The notes below the pieces were generated by a model. It did no database searches. It worked only from the letters and a program-made list of their open reading frames with translations, and had not been told where the DNA came from. Positions 39,854-52,282 of a DNA stretch of 64,000 bases are shown in pieces; position 1 is the stretch's first letter; every line of letters begins with the position of its first letter. This stretch comes from Skeletonema tropicum (taxonomy: Eukaryota; Bacillariophyta; Thalassiosirophyceae; Thalassiosirales; Thalassiosiraceae): the NCBI GenBank assembly GCA_037178625.1, contig CM074131.1, positions 3,038,001 to 3,102,000 of the forward strand, read 5' to 3'. The translations under genes and the position numbers were made by a program.

Positions 39854-42462
39854 ATGTCCACCAACAGCTCTCCCAACGCAGCAACCCTTGCCGCCATCCT
39901 AGCCGCCATCCCAGTTACCGCTGAGAACCGCGCCGCCCTCCAAGCGGCCATTGAGGCCGCCCTTTCCAACCAACAACCCCATATGGTACAGCCCCTCCCG
40001 CCGGGGACGGCACCACCAACACCCCCAACGGGGGAGGCACCACCGCCGCCACCACCGCCGCCACCACCGCCGCCACTCCTGCCCCACAGAGTGGCCAGCA
40101 TGGCCTCCTGGCCCAGCAAAATTCTGCCCAACAACAGCATCTCGACGACTTCGGCCTTCAAACCCGCAATCTCACCAACAACATGACTTTGGACGAAATC
40201 ATCGGACGCCCTCAGGTCACCATCCACTTCACCATCAAACCAAACCCCGCGACACCTGGGGTCATCACCCTAGCCACCATCCAACAATGCATCGACAGCT
40301 TGCTCTCTACCAACCTCCCCATCCCCACCGACATTTTGAAATGTGAGGAATTGAAACTATCGTCCAGCAGCGTCCTCCGTGCCTACTGTGTCATCTCCCC
40401 CAAATCCTGCGCCAACTACAAGGATACTTCCTTCATCTTCCCCACCTCCGACATCACCAAACTCATGGACTTCGCAACCTCCCTCTGTTCCCCTCACCTC
40501 CATGGGCGCCTTACTAATCTTCCTGCAATCGTAACCAACAAGGAGATCTCCTTCTTCATGGATCCCGTTAACTCCTCCCAACAATCTATGTTGGGAGTCA
40601 TCATGGGCATCGATGCCTCCATCATCCAACACAAGCACAATGATAGAAACTATGTGGACCCCATCACCGCCCGCCATCTCGGATGCAGCATCTACAAAGC
40701 CACTGCATCATTGCTCAAGGAACGCAACGAGACTCCCCATCCTTCCCTTCAATGCACCAACGATCATACCATTGCCTCCGCCATGTCTGTCAAACAAATA
40801 TCAACAAAACACAACAGCCCACCCATCCTTGCAGTAGTTTTTGCTCCGGGGTGCCACGTCCTTGCCCAAGCCATGGCCAAAGCGTACCATGATGATGCTA
40901 CCAAGAGCCTCTTTACCATCCCAATCATGCCTCCCCCTACTAATCCTCCATCAACTTATTCCAACCTCAGAGTATCCTACGTGGACATCGTAGCAGGAAA
41001 GAGCAACGACGAGCTACTCTCCAAAATCAGTAAGCACAACTCCGCGATCATGACTGATCTCAACGTCATCTCCAACATCTCCTTGTCCAGAGCCATCGCC
41101 ATCGACTTTGCCATCCTCAGCCATATTAGTGTTAGCCTCCCTTACTGCTGGGCCATCTTCCCTAACTTTGCCAGTAACCCTTCCGACCCGTCCTACGTGG
41201 CCGTCTTCGACAAAACCTTCGACACCTCCCAGCTCACCGCTTCCATCGTCACTGACACCATCTGCTCCAACCCAGCCTTCTCCCAATACCAGCCCAATTC
41301 GACTTCCTGTCCTCCTACTGTACCAACTGCCTCCTACAAAGATGCAGCTTCTCCACTATCGTCCAAGCCATCAACCACCAACCCCAAGCTCCAAGGCCTA
41401 AACCGTCTAAACAACTTTCTTCAAGCAGGAACAGGCACGAGAAAGTACTTTGTCATCATCAACGGGAAGGGTGGCAGCGCAAACATGGGCATTTACCATC
41501 AAACATGGGACGAGGTACGCCCATTCGTCGACAAAGTCCCCCACGCCTGGTTCAAAAGCTTCAAGTCCTACGATGAAGCTTTAGCTTTCATTCAACAGTA
41601 CTACCCATCCATTGCCAACGAGGAAGACATGGAGGCTTGGCGTGCCAACACTCCCATCACCGAAAATAATTACACCAACAGATCAACACACGTCCAACAC
41701 CGAGTCATCCGACACAGCCAACCACCCAGCAACCACCACAACGTCCATACGCATGCACCACCTGATGCAGCCAATCACTCCCAACGTCAAGCCGCCTCTG
41801 TCACCCCTGCCACCAACAGAAAGCGTCCTAGCCCCACAACAACCAACCCTCCCGCACAGCCAAGCGTCGAATCCACCACTCCCCCCACTACCATCCACAC
41901 TAGTCAACAACCAAGCAACCACCACCATCAAGACGACAACATGAGCGTCATCAGCTCTCAAACTAACCTCCTATCGTTGTCCCCTGACAAAAAGAAAGGC
42001 AAGACCACCTCCCCCTTGCCTCACTCTACTCTCACCACCATCAAAGCCACCATCCCCATCCAGACCACCGATTCCGATGCAGTCAACCTCCTCCTGAGCC
42101 TCCTCCAAGACACAGCCTGGGCAACCCTACAGCCCAAGTCAGTCTCCACAGCTGCTACCCTCCTTAGCACCTCAACCAAATCAGTCTACTTCACCTTTGA
42201 CTCCGCCTCAACAGCCTCCCAAGTCTTCTTCTTCCTCATCAGTACGCCTAGTGCTCCATCCCAGGCCTTCCAACTCGTCTCCCCTCCTACCAAACCCTCC
42301 ATCCATGACGCCACAGCCCTTTTGCCACCCTCCCCCTCCCAGTCTCGATGCCCTTGCAGGGCTTGCGAGTTTGCTACCTCCGACGACCACCGCGTTTTCT
42401 CCACCGCAACCGAGTACATCAACCACATCACCTTGTTCCACACCGACTGTCAGCGGCGGTAG
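39854..42462 (+). CDS. C-rich ORF with C-terminal zinc finger, probable retroelement ORF1/gag-like (one frame break)
   Basis: A frame from MSTNSSPNAATLAAILAAIP passes a poly-Pro/Thr region and, after a one-base shift between about 39985 and 40100, continues as a 759-codon open frame (from 40183) to the TAG at 42460. The protein has few glycines, and a Thr/Pro/His/Asn-rich linker (about 41650-41990) precedes the end. The C-terminus has CPCRACEF followed by INHITLFHTDC, a C2H2-type zinc finger as in non-LTR retroelement ORF1 or gag proteins. The plus strand is strikingly C-rich and G-poor, unlike the host genes. No reverse transcriptase follows, because a gypsy LTR begins two bases after the stop. 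An upstream in-frame extension to 39338 exists but has no support. Confidence 0.55.
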
Positions 42463-42463
42463 C

Positions 42464-42950
42464 TGATACGGTGAGTTGAATGAATAATTTGGTGTTATGT
42501 AAATTATGCTAGTCTGCGTTAAGAGTGATCGATGCAGCTTCCGGAAGAAGATGGCTGAAGGAAGACACGTCATCGATTGATAACGGTGACGTACTGAGAT
42601 CCTGTGGCTCTCGTACGTTATCTGTTACTTAACGTGGAAGGAAAGACAGACAATGACTTAGCGAGTCATTGGCGAGCTGGACCGTGTGCTAGGCTACAGG
42701 AAACGGGATTGGTATCTGGCTAATGTAGCCAGTGCCTATGACACTCGCCCCCAAGTGTCGGGATCAAAGGGGAGAACACAAGGAGAAAACCACGTGGGAT
42801 AAAACTCTTTGAGGAGTGACGGTCGGGGACTTTGTCCACGCACGGTGAGCTCTGGTAAAAAGACTTGTTGAAAAAAAACGTACTTGATACGTGCGGTACA
42901 CTTGGCCTTGAAGATATATTCCTAATGTGATGTTTAATTTATATTGTACA
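42464..42950 (-). repeat. probable 3' LTR of the Ty3/gypsy element
   Basis: On the minus strand the pol gene is followed by the purine tract AGCAGGGGGGCG and then TGTACAATATAA, a typical polypurine-tract/LTR junction ending at 42950. The far end is placed at TGATACGG (42464), giving TG...CA termini and 487 bp. The matching 5' LTR is not found in this window. Confidence 0.5.
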
Positions 42951-42962
42951 CGCCCCCCTGCT

Positions 42963-44114
42963 CTATGATTCTTCATTTCTATCGAAGTATGGGGTTATTC
43001 TCCTAATGTTAATTCGTTCACTGATTGAACCCTTTTGTATCCTGACAGTTCCATTCGTGTAGACTTCCGTAACAGCATAAGGTCCTTTGTTCCGGTCGTC
43101 GGCTTTAGGAAGCCGCTCACCATTAATGTCCTTAATGATGAGACACTTACTACCAATCTTATAATCATACGGTAGACGTCTCGAGTTTTCTCGGGCGTTG
43201 TCACTGTCCACTTGCATCTGTCGTCGACGGCCGATGTCAGCCCAGTCTGCCACATAAGGGATGTCGAATAACATGTCCCTACCGAATATAGCAGCACCAG
43301 GTGACGACTTAAGCACTGTGTGATGGGTCGCTCGGATTGCCCACGCTGTGTTGGTGATCCAATCGTCTATTTGAGCGTCAGTTACCTCATCGAGGTCATT
43401 GAGACCTGAGGTGCGTAACATGCTGTTGACGACACCGTGCACACGCTCTAGAATAGCGTTTGCTTGAGGGTTTCTGCTGGAGGTCGGCTTTCTACCAATA
43501 GCAATAGTGTAAGTTTTGCATAACTCGGCGAGGTGAAGTTTGAATTCCCCTCCATTATCACATGTCACGTATCGTGGACGAGGATAACGACTCAACCAGC
43601 ATTTGTTAAAGAGACGCGATATTGTCTCAGATGATTTGTCGATGATCTCTGATTTTATCAATTTGTCTTCTTTCTTGTCGTATTTGTCGACGATTTTTGT
43701 TGGCAATTCGACGATCTCAAACCATCCCGTGGCCGGATCGATCATAGTCATGCACATGAAATCCATGCAAGTACCGGCTTTGTCCTCAATCTCAATTGGT
43801 CCAATGAGATCGACGCAGACGGTATGCCATGGTCTAATGATTGCATCTTTCGGCGGAAGATGGCCATATTTTCGCTTGCGCGACTTGCCCTTCTGACATT
43901 TATCGCAGGTTTTGACCAGCCGTTTTATTTGAGCACTCATTCCGTGCCAATACATTACTGCTGAAATTGTTTCCATCATTCTGTCTCTACCGGGGTGTTG
44001 AAGGTACGTGTGATACCAAGCCAGCACTTTCTCCTGCAAGGAGTCCGGTATGACGAGTCTGGGTTGTCTAGTGTCTCTGCCCTTAACGAGGACTTCAACA
44101 TCATCGTAGATCAT
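42963..44114 (-). CDS. Ty3/gypsy integrase region of pol
   Basis: This 383-codon open frame contains the HHCC zinc finger (WYHTYLQHPGRDRMMETI, then CDKCQKGK), the catalytic core with the first Asp in TVCVDLIGPIE, the second in VTCDNGGEF and the Glu in NPQANAILERVH, and the C-terminal segment GTVRIQKGSISERINIRRI. It is the 3' part of a minus-strand gypsy pol. One base is missing at the junction with the RNase H part upstream (about 44115-44150). The element is dead because of this and the insertions described below. Confidence 0.9.
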   Translation of the reverse strand: MIYDDVEVLVKGRDTRQPRLVIPDSLQEKVLAWYHTYLQHPGRDRMMETISAVMYWHGMSAQIKRLVKTCDKCQKGKSRKRKYGHLPPKDAIIRPWHTVCVDLIGPIEIEDKAGTCMDFMCMTMIDPATGWFEIVELPTKIVDKYDKKEDKLIKSEIIDKSSETISRLFNKCWLSRYPRPRYVTCDNGGEFKLHLAELCKTYTIAIGRKPTSSRNPQANAILERVHGVVNSMLRTSGLNDLDEVTDAQIDDWITNTAWAIRATHHTVLKSSPGAAIFGRDMLFDIPYVADWADIGRRRQMQVDSDNARENSRRLPYDYKIGSKCLIIKDINGERLPKADDRNKGPYAVTEVYTNGTVRIQKGSISERINIRRITPYFDRNEES

Positions 44115-44833
44115 AAGTTGGAACTGAGAGTCACGCTGAGGTTTCTCAAAGTGCTTTTCAACGTCGCATCAGCACGCTGTTCGGCGGCAATCTCACTAAT
44201 AGTGACAGGGTAGACCATGTCTTCCTGTTGTTCTACTTGTGAGAAGAGATGCGTCATCACTTGTTTAGGTTGTGGTAATGACTGTGAGTCTTCCGGGTCA
44301 TAGTCATTTTTATAATGGCTGAAAAGGGAAACCATCGCGTTCCACTTCTCATGACGGTTGGTTTTCCAGTTGCCGTCTTCATCCACTTCGTCGTCTTTGT
44401 GGGGATTTGTCTTTGGACAGTAGTCAAGACGTGATATTGCATCGGCTACTGTGTTATCAATACCTTTGATGTACCTGATGTCAGGTCCAAACTCATTCAA
44501 GATGACCATCCAACGGCGTGTTCGATCAGAAGATTGGCCGATGTTGTCTCTTGTGAGGTTGATGTGATCAGTGTAGATGATAATCTTTTGACCCAAGAGC
44601 ATGCTTCGGAATTCTTGAAGTAATTCGACGATAGAGAGGAGCTCTAGGTCCGTGACTGAGTAATTTCATTGCGCCGTAGTCAGCTTCCTGCTGAAAAAGG
44701 CTAAAGGCCTATTTTTCTGTGTAATTACGCCCCCAAGCTGACGCTTGGATGCATCTGTGTAAATTACGAAAGGCTCATCGTCTTCATATGACGGATATGC
44801 TAGGATTACGTCCCGTGCAATAATTTTCTTGAT
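44115..44833 (-). pseudogene. Ty3/gypsy RNase H region of pol, with an in-frame TGA
   Basis: Continuing upstream on the minus strand, the sequence encodes RDVILAYPSYEDDEPFVIYT, then DASKRQLGGVITQ, AFFSRKLTTAQ, a TGA at 44666-44668, NYSVTDLELLSIVELLQEFR, and IIIYTDHINLT. These are gypsy RNase H blocks. The TGA sits where related elements have Arg (QRNY), consistent with CGA to TGA, a C-to-T change at CpG. The frame is cut at 44833 by the hAT-like insertion. Confidence 0.82.
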
Positions 44834-46819
44834 AGGGGGGGGCAAACCCTTGTGTTTTTGGCAGTCACGAGTTGAGCGCGCCAATATTTTTTTGTCAAAC
44901 TTTTTGACCATGGCCAAAATTGGCCATCGCCAGATTGGAGTAAGAAATAGGACCCTTTGGCAGCTTTTTCTCTGTTATTACTTGTTTTCATGCTATGAAA
45001 GTGTTGGGGCGCATAGACGGGGGTATGGTCTATGCGCCCCAAGAGTTTGGTTGACTGAAATGTTTACCCGGTGGAGATTTTGATGCAAAACCAGCCAATC
45101 TTGTCGACAAAACTCCGATTTCAACGCATGCATCATCGTCACGACGCTGTTAATGGACAACCAACACGGTTCATACCAAGAATATTCACATCCGTCGATA
45201 GTATAGACCTAGGAGGATGCTCTGGTGCCTCGGTGGTCACTTCAATTGACAGCAACGTCCTCGTCGGCGACATACCAGCCATGTCACGACCAGCCGAACC
45301 GGCTCAAAATCCAGGTGGAGAATCACAGTATTGGAATGAACAATAAACATACATCAATCAACCATACAATAAACACCTTATATGGGTAATTGGCGTCTGA
45401 TGATAGCTTGGTTTGGTGGATTTAATAAAGTGGGGTCATGATAATCAATTATACCATTCAAAATTTTGAGACATAAGCTCAGCTCAGAAAGCTCCTGATG
45501 GCATAATATGGATGCCAAGGGCATGTCATAACCCAAACAACAGCATCAATCGATGGTATTGATCATGTTGGATGTTCCAGTCGATCAGTGTCTGATATGA
45601 ACGACGATAACTGCTCAATCATCTCGTTCTACCGGTAGGACGACAAATAATTATACAACAAAATCACTGCGCTCTTTTTCATTTTATGAAAGTGGAGGTC
45701 ATTCAAAGCATTTAAATATAAACAACACCTTCCAATATACTCTGACAAGAGCAGGTCAACTTTATATGCTATATGTAACAAAACAGGATATGATATGTGC
45801 AATCTAAGCCTATCACAGAGCATGATACAAAACTCAACACATGGGGCTATACGATGCCAATGTCGGATAATACGACGACTGGAAGCCCCATTCAACCATA
45901 CAAGACCCTTCTATTGGTTACTATCATTGATGTTGCGCAGCAGTTGGGGTTGAATAAGTCGTAAAGTGGTCGCTATATGCCCAAAACGCAAAAAATCAAT
46001 AATTTTGATGGCTCAAATTTCACCACACATGAGTATATATTAGATAGAACCAGAATACCACAGCAATACCACGATGCGCAAACGTTGCTACAATATACTT
46101 GAAACAATATCGCGGTGTATTGGGGTTTGTAAATGCTGAGGTAATTTAGATATTGTAGAATATGATACCAAAATTGAGTTGTCGATGGTCGAGACGATCG
46201 GCACCGGTGACACAATAAAACTCGGCTGTCTTCGTCCAAACCCACCGAAAGAGTCGCCCAAATTCATCTCGAAGGTTATACAAAGGAAGGGGACCGCTGG
46301 TTTGGTGCCTAAATGTTTGAAACAGGTCGTGATATCGATTATTCATCATCTGGGCGGAAGTCGAGCGGCTCAAAATGTCTGTTTTTGATATGTGATCGGA
46401 AGACAAACAGTTTGGAGCTGCTGATAAAAGCACAAAATGGCCAACCATACCATATACGATGATATGGGTGTCTCTATTATTGATGGAGTTACGTATAATG
46501 CTGTGTAGGAGGTCTATACTGTCAAATCCGCCATGGTCGGCATGTTGGCCTAAAAGAGTAGATGGTGTTTGGCGATATGTACTAATTCCGACTGTTTCGC
46601 TAACAGGATGGCGCCATATTTGACTCGACTCGCCTCCAAATTCAATCCCACGATGGCCAAAAGTGCACCTATACGGAGGCTGATATCCACACAAGACAAA
46701 GAGATAACACCACCAAACTTTGGATATATCTATATTGGATGTATATGAATTCATGTATGCAATAACATTTGGTGTAGAACTTATTTGAAAATTCATCAAA
46801 CCGGGCTCGCTCCCCCCTA
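44834..46819. mobile_element. hAT-like insertion (1986 bp) with 8-bp target duplication
   Basis: The element splits gypsy pol between EEIK and KIIARDV. TTCTTGAT occurs on both sides (44826-44833 and 46820-46827), an 8-bp target duplication. The ends are AGGGGGGGGCAAACCC and, inverted, TAGGGGGGAGCGAGCCC, matching the YAGGG-type tips of hAT transposons. No hAT transposase is recognised in the weak internal ORFs, so it is probably non-autonomous. A perfect 15-bp hairpin lies at 45004-45042. Confidence 0.78.
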
Positions 46820-46827
46820 TTCTTGAT

Positions 46828-47089
46828 CTCTTCAAACGCTTCTTGGTGTATGCTGTCCCAATGCCAAGGCTTAGGCGCTTTACGTTGCGTCCCATCTTTC
46901 TTTTTCTTTTTAGAAAGCTTGGTGGATCCACATTCCGCTACTAGATCAGTGAGCGGAGCAAGAAGATCCGTACGTCGATGCCAAAGGTCTCGATAGTACT
47001 GAATTATTCCGAGAATGCGTCGTAATTCTTTGACGTTTTTCGGCGGCTGAAGAGCCAGAATTGCGTTGACTTTGCTCACTTGAGGTTTA
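46828..47089 (-). pseudogene. Ty3/gypsy reverse transcriptase C-terminal segment
   Basis: Minus-strand reading gives KPQVSKVNAILALQPPKNVK, ELRRILGIIQYYRDLWHRR and WHWDSIHQEAFEEIK, the connection region of gypsy RT. It is stranded between two insertions: the hAT-like element begins at its 3' end and a 6.3-kb element interrupts its 5' end at 47090. Confidence 0.85.
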
Positions 47090-47803
47090 AACAGCTTTCC
47101 GGGTATAAGGTTTTTTGCGCCAACATTCTTCCTAGCCCCTTTTACCGCCGTACGTAGTATTATCTAGCAAAAAAAACACCTTCTCCCTACGAACCATGGC
47201 GGCCGATCTGCTTCCTACCATGCTCTTCTGTTGACAGCAATGGCCTATATTAATGAATCCAACGCCACGGATCAATAGTTATGGTCGGCCCTCGGGGCCC
47301 CCGTTCATGGAATGCAGAGCAGCGTAATAGGGGGCCGCAGGTGCCCTTCTATTACAGGTAGGAAATTCAGAATTATTCAGCCAAAATTTTCTACAGGGTT
47401 TAAGGGAGGAATCAGTATATGTGCTTTTTAGTGAGAAGGTTTACCTGGATGACACGTAGAGTCCTCGGTAGAGCCTACCGGCGTAGGATCTGTATGTGTT
47501 CCTATGTAGAAAGCAAGAAGTACCTGTTGAAAGCGAGAAATTTACTGTACTAAAGCCGCTTTTTGAGCATCTAAATCGGTCTGTACGAGAAAGAAATACA
47601 GGTTTTACACGGGCGTTAGTCGATTTAGTTTTTGTCTTTCTTCGTCGCGAGAAAATGTCTTTTTGTAAAACTGTGCTTGATATATCGAATCGTGCGCTTG
47701 CAGATGTTTTACTGATCACCAGATGCAGACGCTTAATTGAGTTGTTGTATTCTTTGTGGTGAGAAAGTGTCTGTTTTGTAAAACTGTGCAGTGATCAATT
47801 TTA

Positions 47804-48889
47804 CTAATCACCAGATGAAGATCCTGCGAAGTAATCACTTGGGATTTCATGATCCTTCTTCGCTTCTTTCCACTTCTTGTTCGGGTTGGTTATGATGTTG
47901 GTAATCCTGGTTGTCAGGTCTGTCCTGTCTTTGATGAAATTGCCCTTGATTGCTGCTGCGTACGATGTTTCTGTGATTTCTTCCAACTTTCTCTTGCTAT
48001 ACCTCGTCTTCGACTCTTCTGCCTTCCCCTCCAAGTATTTCACCCAATTTGCTCGCTTCTTGTACGATTCGCAGAACTGGCCATTTTGCTTTCTCTTGCA
48101 ATTTTTTAATCGGTTCGTTGAAATGTTGCTTCCGGTCCAGTATATGGCACTGTCCGACGGGTATGCTTGATCTTTGGAGCCAAGTGTTTTGCCTCTGCTG
48201 GTAGCCACGTACATTGTTCCAAGAAACTTGCTAATCTCCCACAACTCATCTGCTGGATCTATTATCATGCGGTTCCAGCGGTCTCCTTTGTCGAATCCAG
48301 CTTCGAGTCCTTGACAGCGGTGGATGGTGATGGCGTAGGCAATTTGCAATGGCATGAATAATGCGGTGCAGCATCCCCTGTTGCAAATCTGCTCGTAGGG
48401 TGGGATTGGCACGTGCTGTGCGCAATAAGTTGGGGTAGGATGCATTTGTATCAGTATGAAATGAGTTAGTAGTGTTTTCACAGAGAGTGGCAATTGTCTT
48501 GTGTCTTTCGTGTGTCAACTTTTACTCACCGTTGGGTTGTTCTTGTCCCATGGGTCCTCGCCTGGTGGTGGTTTGTATGTAGGGAAATCCACAACAATGT
48601 ACTTCGGTAGGCTAACCTCACCTTTACCGTTTGGTCCAACGGAGCGATCCTTATCGTAAACGATCTCGACTACTACCCCAATAGCTGAGACGTACAATCC
48701 TGAGTTGGGATCGATGTTGGCTGACTCCAAGCAAACATGTGCACCTACGCACACATCAAAGGTGTAGAATAGCCTCCTGCCGTAAAAGTGCGACTGGTAT
48801 GCTGTGTTATTGCCCGCCATCCTGCTGCTGAATTGACACCTGAGCCTAGCTATTGGTACTTTCAGTCGTTCGTGTGTTTTGATCAGCAT
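47804..48889 (-). CDS. PIF1-like helicase, C-terminal part (copy A), two exons
   Basis: The exons are 48889-48530 and 48415-47804, joined across a 114-bp GT-AG intron (NNPT joined to HVPIPP). The first exon contains ANIDPNSGLYVSAIGVVVEI and LPKYIVVDFPTYKPP. The second has FMPLQIAYAITIHRCQGLEA (helicase motif V) and MYVATSRGKTLGS (motif VI), as in PIF1/Helitron helicases, with a basic tail. ATP-binding motifs I-IV are not found upstream, so this is a fragment or part of a larger, spliced gene. A similar exon exists in copies B and C. Confidence 0.75.
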
Positions 48890-49012
48890 GTCTACGTAGG
48901 CAGTTGCATTTGTTTATTAGGTAAAATTGTTCAGTGATCGATTATACTAAAATGATTCAATAAGCAAGCGATACTTAGTGCGGCAGTGCACATGCACACA
49001 AAATAAACTCAC

Positions 49013-49789
49013 ATGATAGTTGAATCAGGAGAGGCCTTCTCTCCGACAGGTACCGGTTTAGACTTTTTCGTGACTGCACCTTTCTCGGACAAATCCGGTT
49101 CATCATCATCTTGAACAGGTTGATCACGGGAGCCCGAATGAGTTTTGTCTTCAAGTACAAGTTTCCCGTTCTCATCACTGGTGTGAAGTTGAAGGTTGAA
49201 AAAAAAACTTGTAAGTAAAAAGGAAAGACAGAATTTGTAAAACGGTACAATGAACAAAAATACCAAAATCATTGAACCACACGAAGGTTAACCTTCTCTC
49301 TTACCAAAAATGCTCACAATTTGAAGTGTACGGCGCTTGGCTTGTACCTCCTTTCTGAGCAATAGCGGCAAACATTAAGAAGTTGACCGCTGCAGACACC
49401 AGATCATCTTTGTCAGTAGAATCAGTCTTACCAACTGGGACATTCGGGTAATGTTCAGACAGTTCATTCAGGATGTACTTGATTGACCCGACTTCAAAGA
49501 CGGAAAGAGCAGAAAAGAGCAGTTGTTCCTTCTCCAACTTGGCAACGTCAAACCCATCGCCTAATGCAACAGACGCTAGCAGCAAGAAGATACGATCGTC
49601 GGTACGCACCAAACGCCAATTGATGTCTGTTACGCTCAATGCAATGACAGGAGCCGACGGTTTAGCGGCAGTCTTGACCCCTGACGAAGTAAGACGTGCA
49701 TCGACATTGCTCCGATTCCGCACGGCACGGAAGCCCTTACCATTACTACCAACGGTGGATATAACTGGATTTGTGTTGCCAAACTTCAT
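49013..49789 (-). CDS. unidentified gene in helicase element copy A
   Basis: Exon 49789-49305 encodes MKFGNTNPVISTVGSNGKGF and a helical domain with DRIFLLLASVALGDGFDVAK and SIKYILNELSEHY. A GT-AG intron (49178-49304) joins it to 49177-49013, which encodes an acidic Ser/Lys linker (DENGKLVLEDKTHSGSRDQP). It may continue into the helicase exons downstream. No domain is recognised. The order (structural-type gene 5' of helicase) matches copy B. Confidence 0.5.
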
Positions 49790-50787
49790 TATTTATTCGG
49801 ACAATGTAGAAATGTGATGATGTAAATGATGCAATGCATAATTTATGAGAGCTGTTGAACGGCTCGACAACGTACAAACTGCCTACATAACCGCCGCCAA
49901 CGCACCAGCGCAATAATCAGCAGAGAACAATGCAATCAATAACCAACCACGTCATGAAGTAAACGAGTTCCTTCGTAAGCTACGTCGGCAACACAAGATC
50001 TTGTGGTTCAACACATCGACAACACGTCGACAAAAAGATTCAGCTCAACACAAGACGTCGACGTGGAGTTAAGAACTGACGTATTGATCAGTACGTGGCC
50101 AAAGATCGGCAGTTATTCAAATGCAAACACGTCGGCAACCAACGTCGGCGTCTATTTAGACTTGCATCAATAGACGACTCGGCAGATAATGTAATTGAGC
50201 CAATGTCGACCTGAGTACTTGCTGCATGAACTTAAATACTTTTTTGTTCATTGGATTTTCCCAACACCTGACTTCTGGTACTTTGTGACGTAAGACGATT
50301 GGAATCAAGTGTACTAATTCCTTAAGTAACGAAGTTTACCACGTCACTCAGAGAAAAAATTAAGAAAATAGAGGGTGACGGGGATGCACGCCGGAAAGAA
50401 CGAAGAAGCTCATCGACAATCTGACTTAATTAGCCTGGAAAAGTCCTTTTTAGCACAAATCAAGCGATTTTTAGATCTAAATCGTAAGATATAGCATCTA
50501 AATGACAATCAAAACGGGCATTTCAGCGGGGATAGGAGGGGGGAAAATCCCAACACTTCAAGTTAAAGTTCCGGAAGTAATTCAGAGCAAAGCACGTAGC
50601 TACTTACGCTACTTTGGATCTCCCCGATGGAAAAGATATGCCTTGTACGCTGGCCCACGCCCACGAAACGCCAACAAAACTTACGACCGTTAGAACAATG
50701 ACAGCTACCACGCCTTTTCTCATTCTTGAGACCTTTTGATTCAAATTTTTTGTGGCCTGTCTCCACGCAATTAGAACCGCTGATGAA

Positions 50788-52282
50788 GGTGGCTAAGCTA
50801 GGAGGGGTGGCCTCGTACGTAGAACCATACTAATTCCGCTAAGTAACCAAGTTGTCAGCCACGAGACATCGGACAGTTACTCCTGTAACCATTTTTGCTA
50901 ATAGTGTGGCAGCCACGAGACATCTGAGAGTTACACATGTAACGATTTGGCTGACAAGTTTCCCGAGCCACCACCACCGACCATCAAATAAAAATAATAG
51001 TGTCCATGAGAGAGAGATTCACCATGGAACATTAAATAGACAACATAGATCATCAACAATATGTCGTCAAACAAAATGAAGTATGATGAATGGGCTGACA
51101 AGCAGCGTAAAGAGAGAGGGGACACAGTAGAAGTAGGCTCGAAACGATTGAGGAAGGTAAATCCAAAATATGTCGACAACCAAAAAAGTCACAGCATGAA
51201 ATATCACCCTTCTGTAGATCATTCTCTTCCCGTATTGATCTGAGAGATGAACTAATCCGCTACCTTCCCCGCACATTTACTTACGAAGATGTTCAGGGGA
51301 ATGCTGACAATTCGGCTGGAGCGATGCAAGATGACGACAATGATGAAGGTAAGGATGATTTTGCTGAGCTGATAGAAGATCGCATTAAGCGCTTCGGTGA
51401 AGAAATGACGAAGGCTAATGACAGTGGGAAGAAGGGAAAGGATGATAATGATATTATTGTACTGGGGGGTGATGATGAATTGACAGCTGAGGATCAAACG
51501 CCCTTCACTTCTACAATCGCAGGTTCAAAGAGCCATGCAGAAAAGTTGATGTCGAGCTTCCGCAGTATGATTGTTTCCACTTCAATAGAAGAGTTGCAGG
51601 ATTGTGTACTGACTGCAAGTGCAAGCCTTGCTTGCACAGAACATGTTATGGGTTCTACAAGCAAAGAAAGGAAAGTGAAATCATTGGTGCAGCGTTGGAT
51701 AGCTTCTCCGCCCGAACGTATTAAATCAAATGAAGATGGTGAAGTAGTTGCTGAGGATATTCTCATCGAGAGGGATGTTGTTATTATTGCAAACGTGAAG
51801 ATTGGAAATGGAGCAAACGCTACTACGGTGCAACGACCATTTCGTGTCATGGTGATTCATGATAAACATTACAACAAGTGGATGATAAGTCAATCGTCTA
51901 GTAAGAAGTGGGGGAAAGAAGCAAAGCCATACAAGGTAGACATTCGAATGCTCCGGAAGAATGAAGTTGGTGAGTATGAAGATGTCGAATTATATGATGC
52001 AGATTACAACAAGGAAGAGGTTGCAAAGCGTATTGGAGAGAATTTGATTCTCGATGTAGTTGGAAAGTTGCATGTAATTGGTTGAGTTCATTAATAATGG
52101 GGTTATTTCATGTTAGACTTTTCGTAGAGGTTCAGCCTCCCTACCCATGTAACCCGATGTTACAGATCCTAGTACAAGTTTACGTAGGAATTAAATTCCT
52201 ACGTCATCAGCGAGGAAGCCAGCAGTTACACATGTAACGATTTCGCGGACAGGTTGAGGCCACCCCTCCTCTAAGCTCCACC
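50788..52282. mobile_element. 1495-bp element with 27-bp terminal inverted repeats nested in copy A
   Basis: The left end (50788-50814) and right end (52256-52282) share GGTGG, then GGAGGGGTGGCCTC as an exact inverted match. TTACACATGTAACGATT occurs subterminally near both ends (about 50931 and 52235). It encloses one ORF. No clear target duplication is visible. Confidence 0.7.
51061..52085 (+). CDS. ORF of the nested 1.5-kb element (one frame break)
   Basis: Coding begins MSSNKMKYDEWADKQRKERG and continues, after one missing base near 51200-51230, as IDLRDELIRYLPRTFTYEDV and a 253-codon frame from 51324 to 52085. It is acidic then mixed, with VMVIHDKHYNKWMISQSSSK and MLRKNEVGEYEDVELYDADY. 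No transposase motif or known domain is recognised. Codon use resembles host genes, so it may be a captured host gene. Confidence 0.5.
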
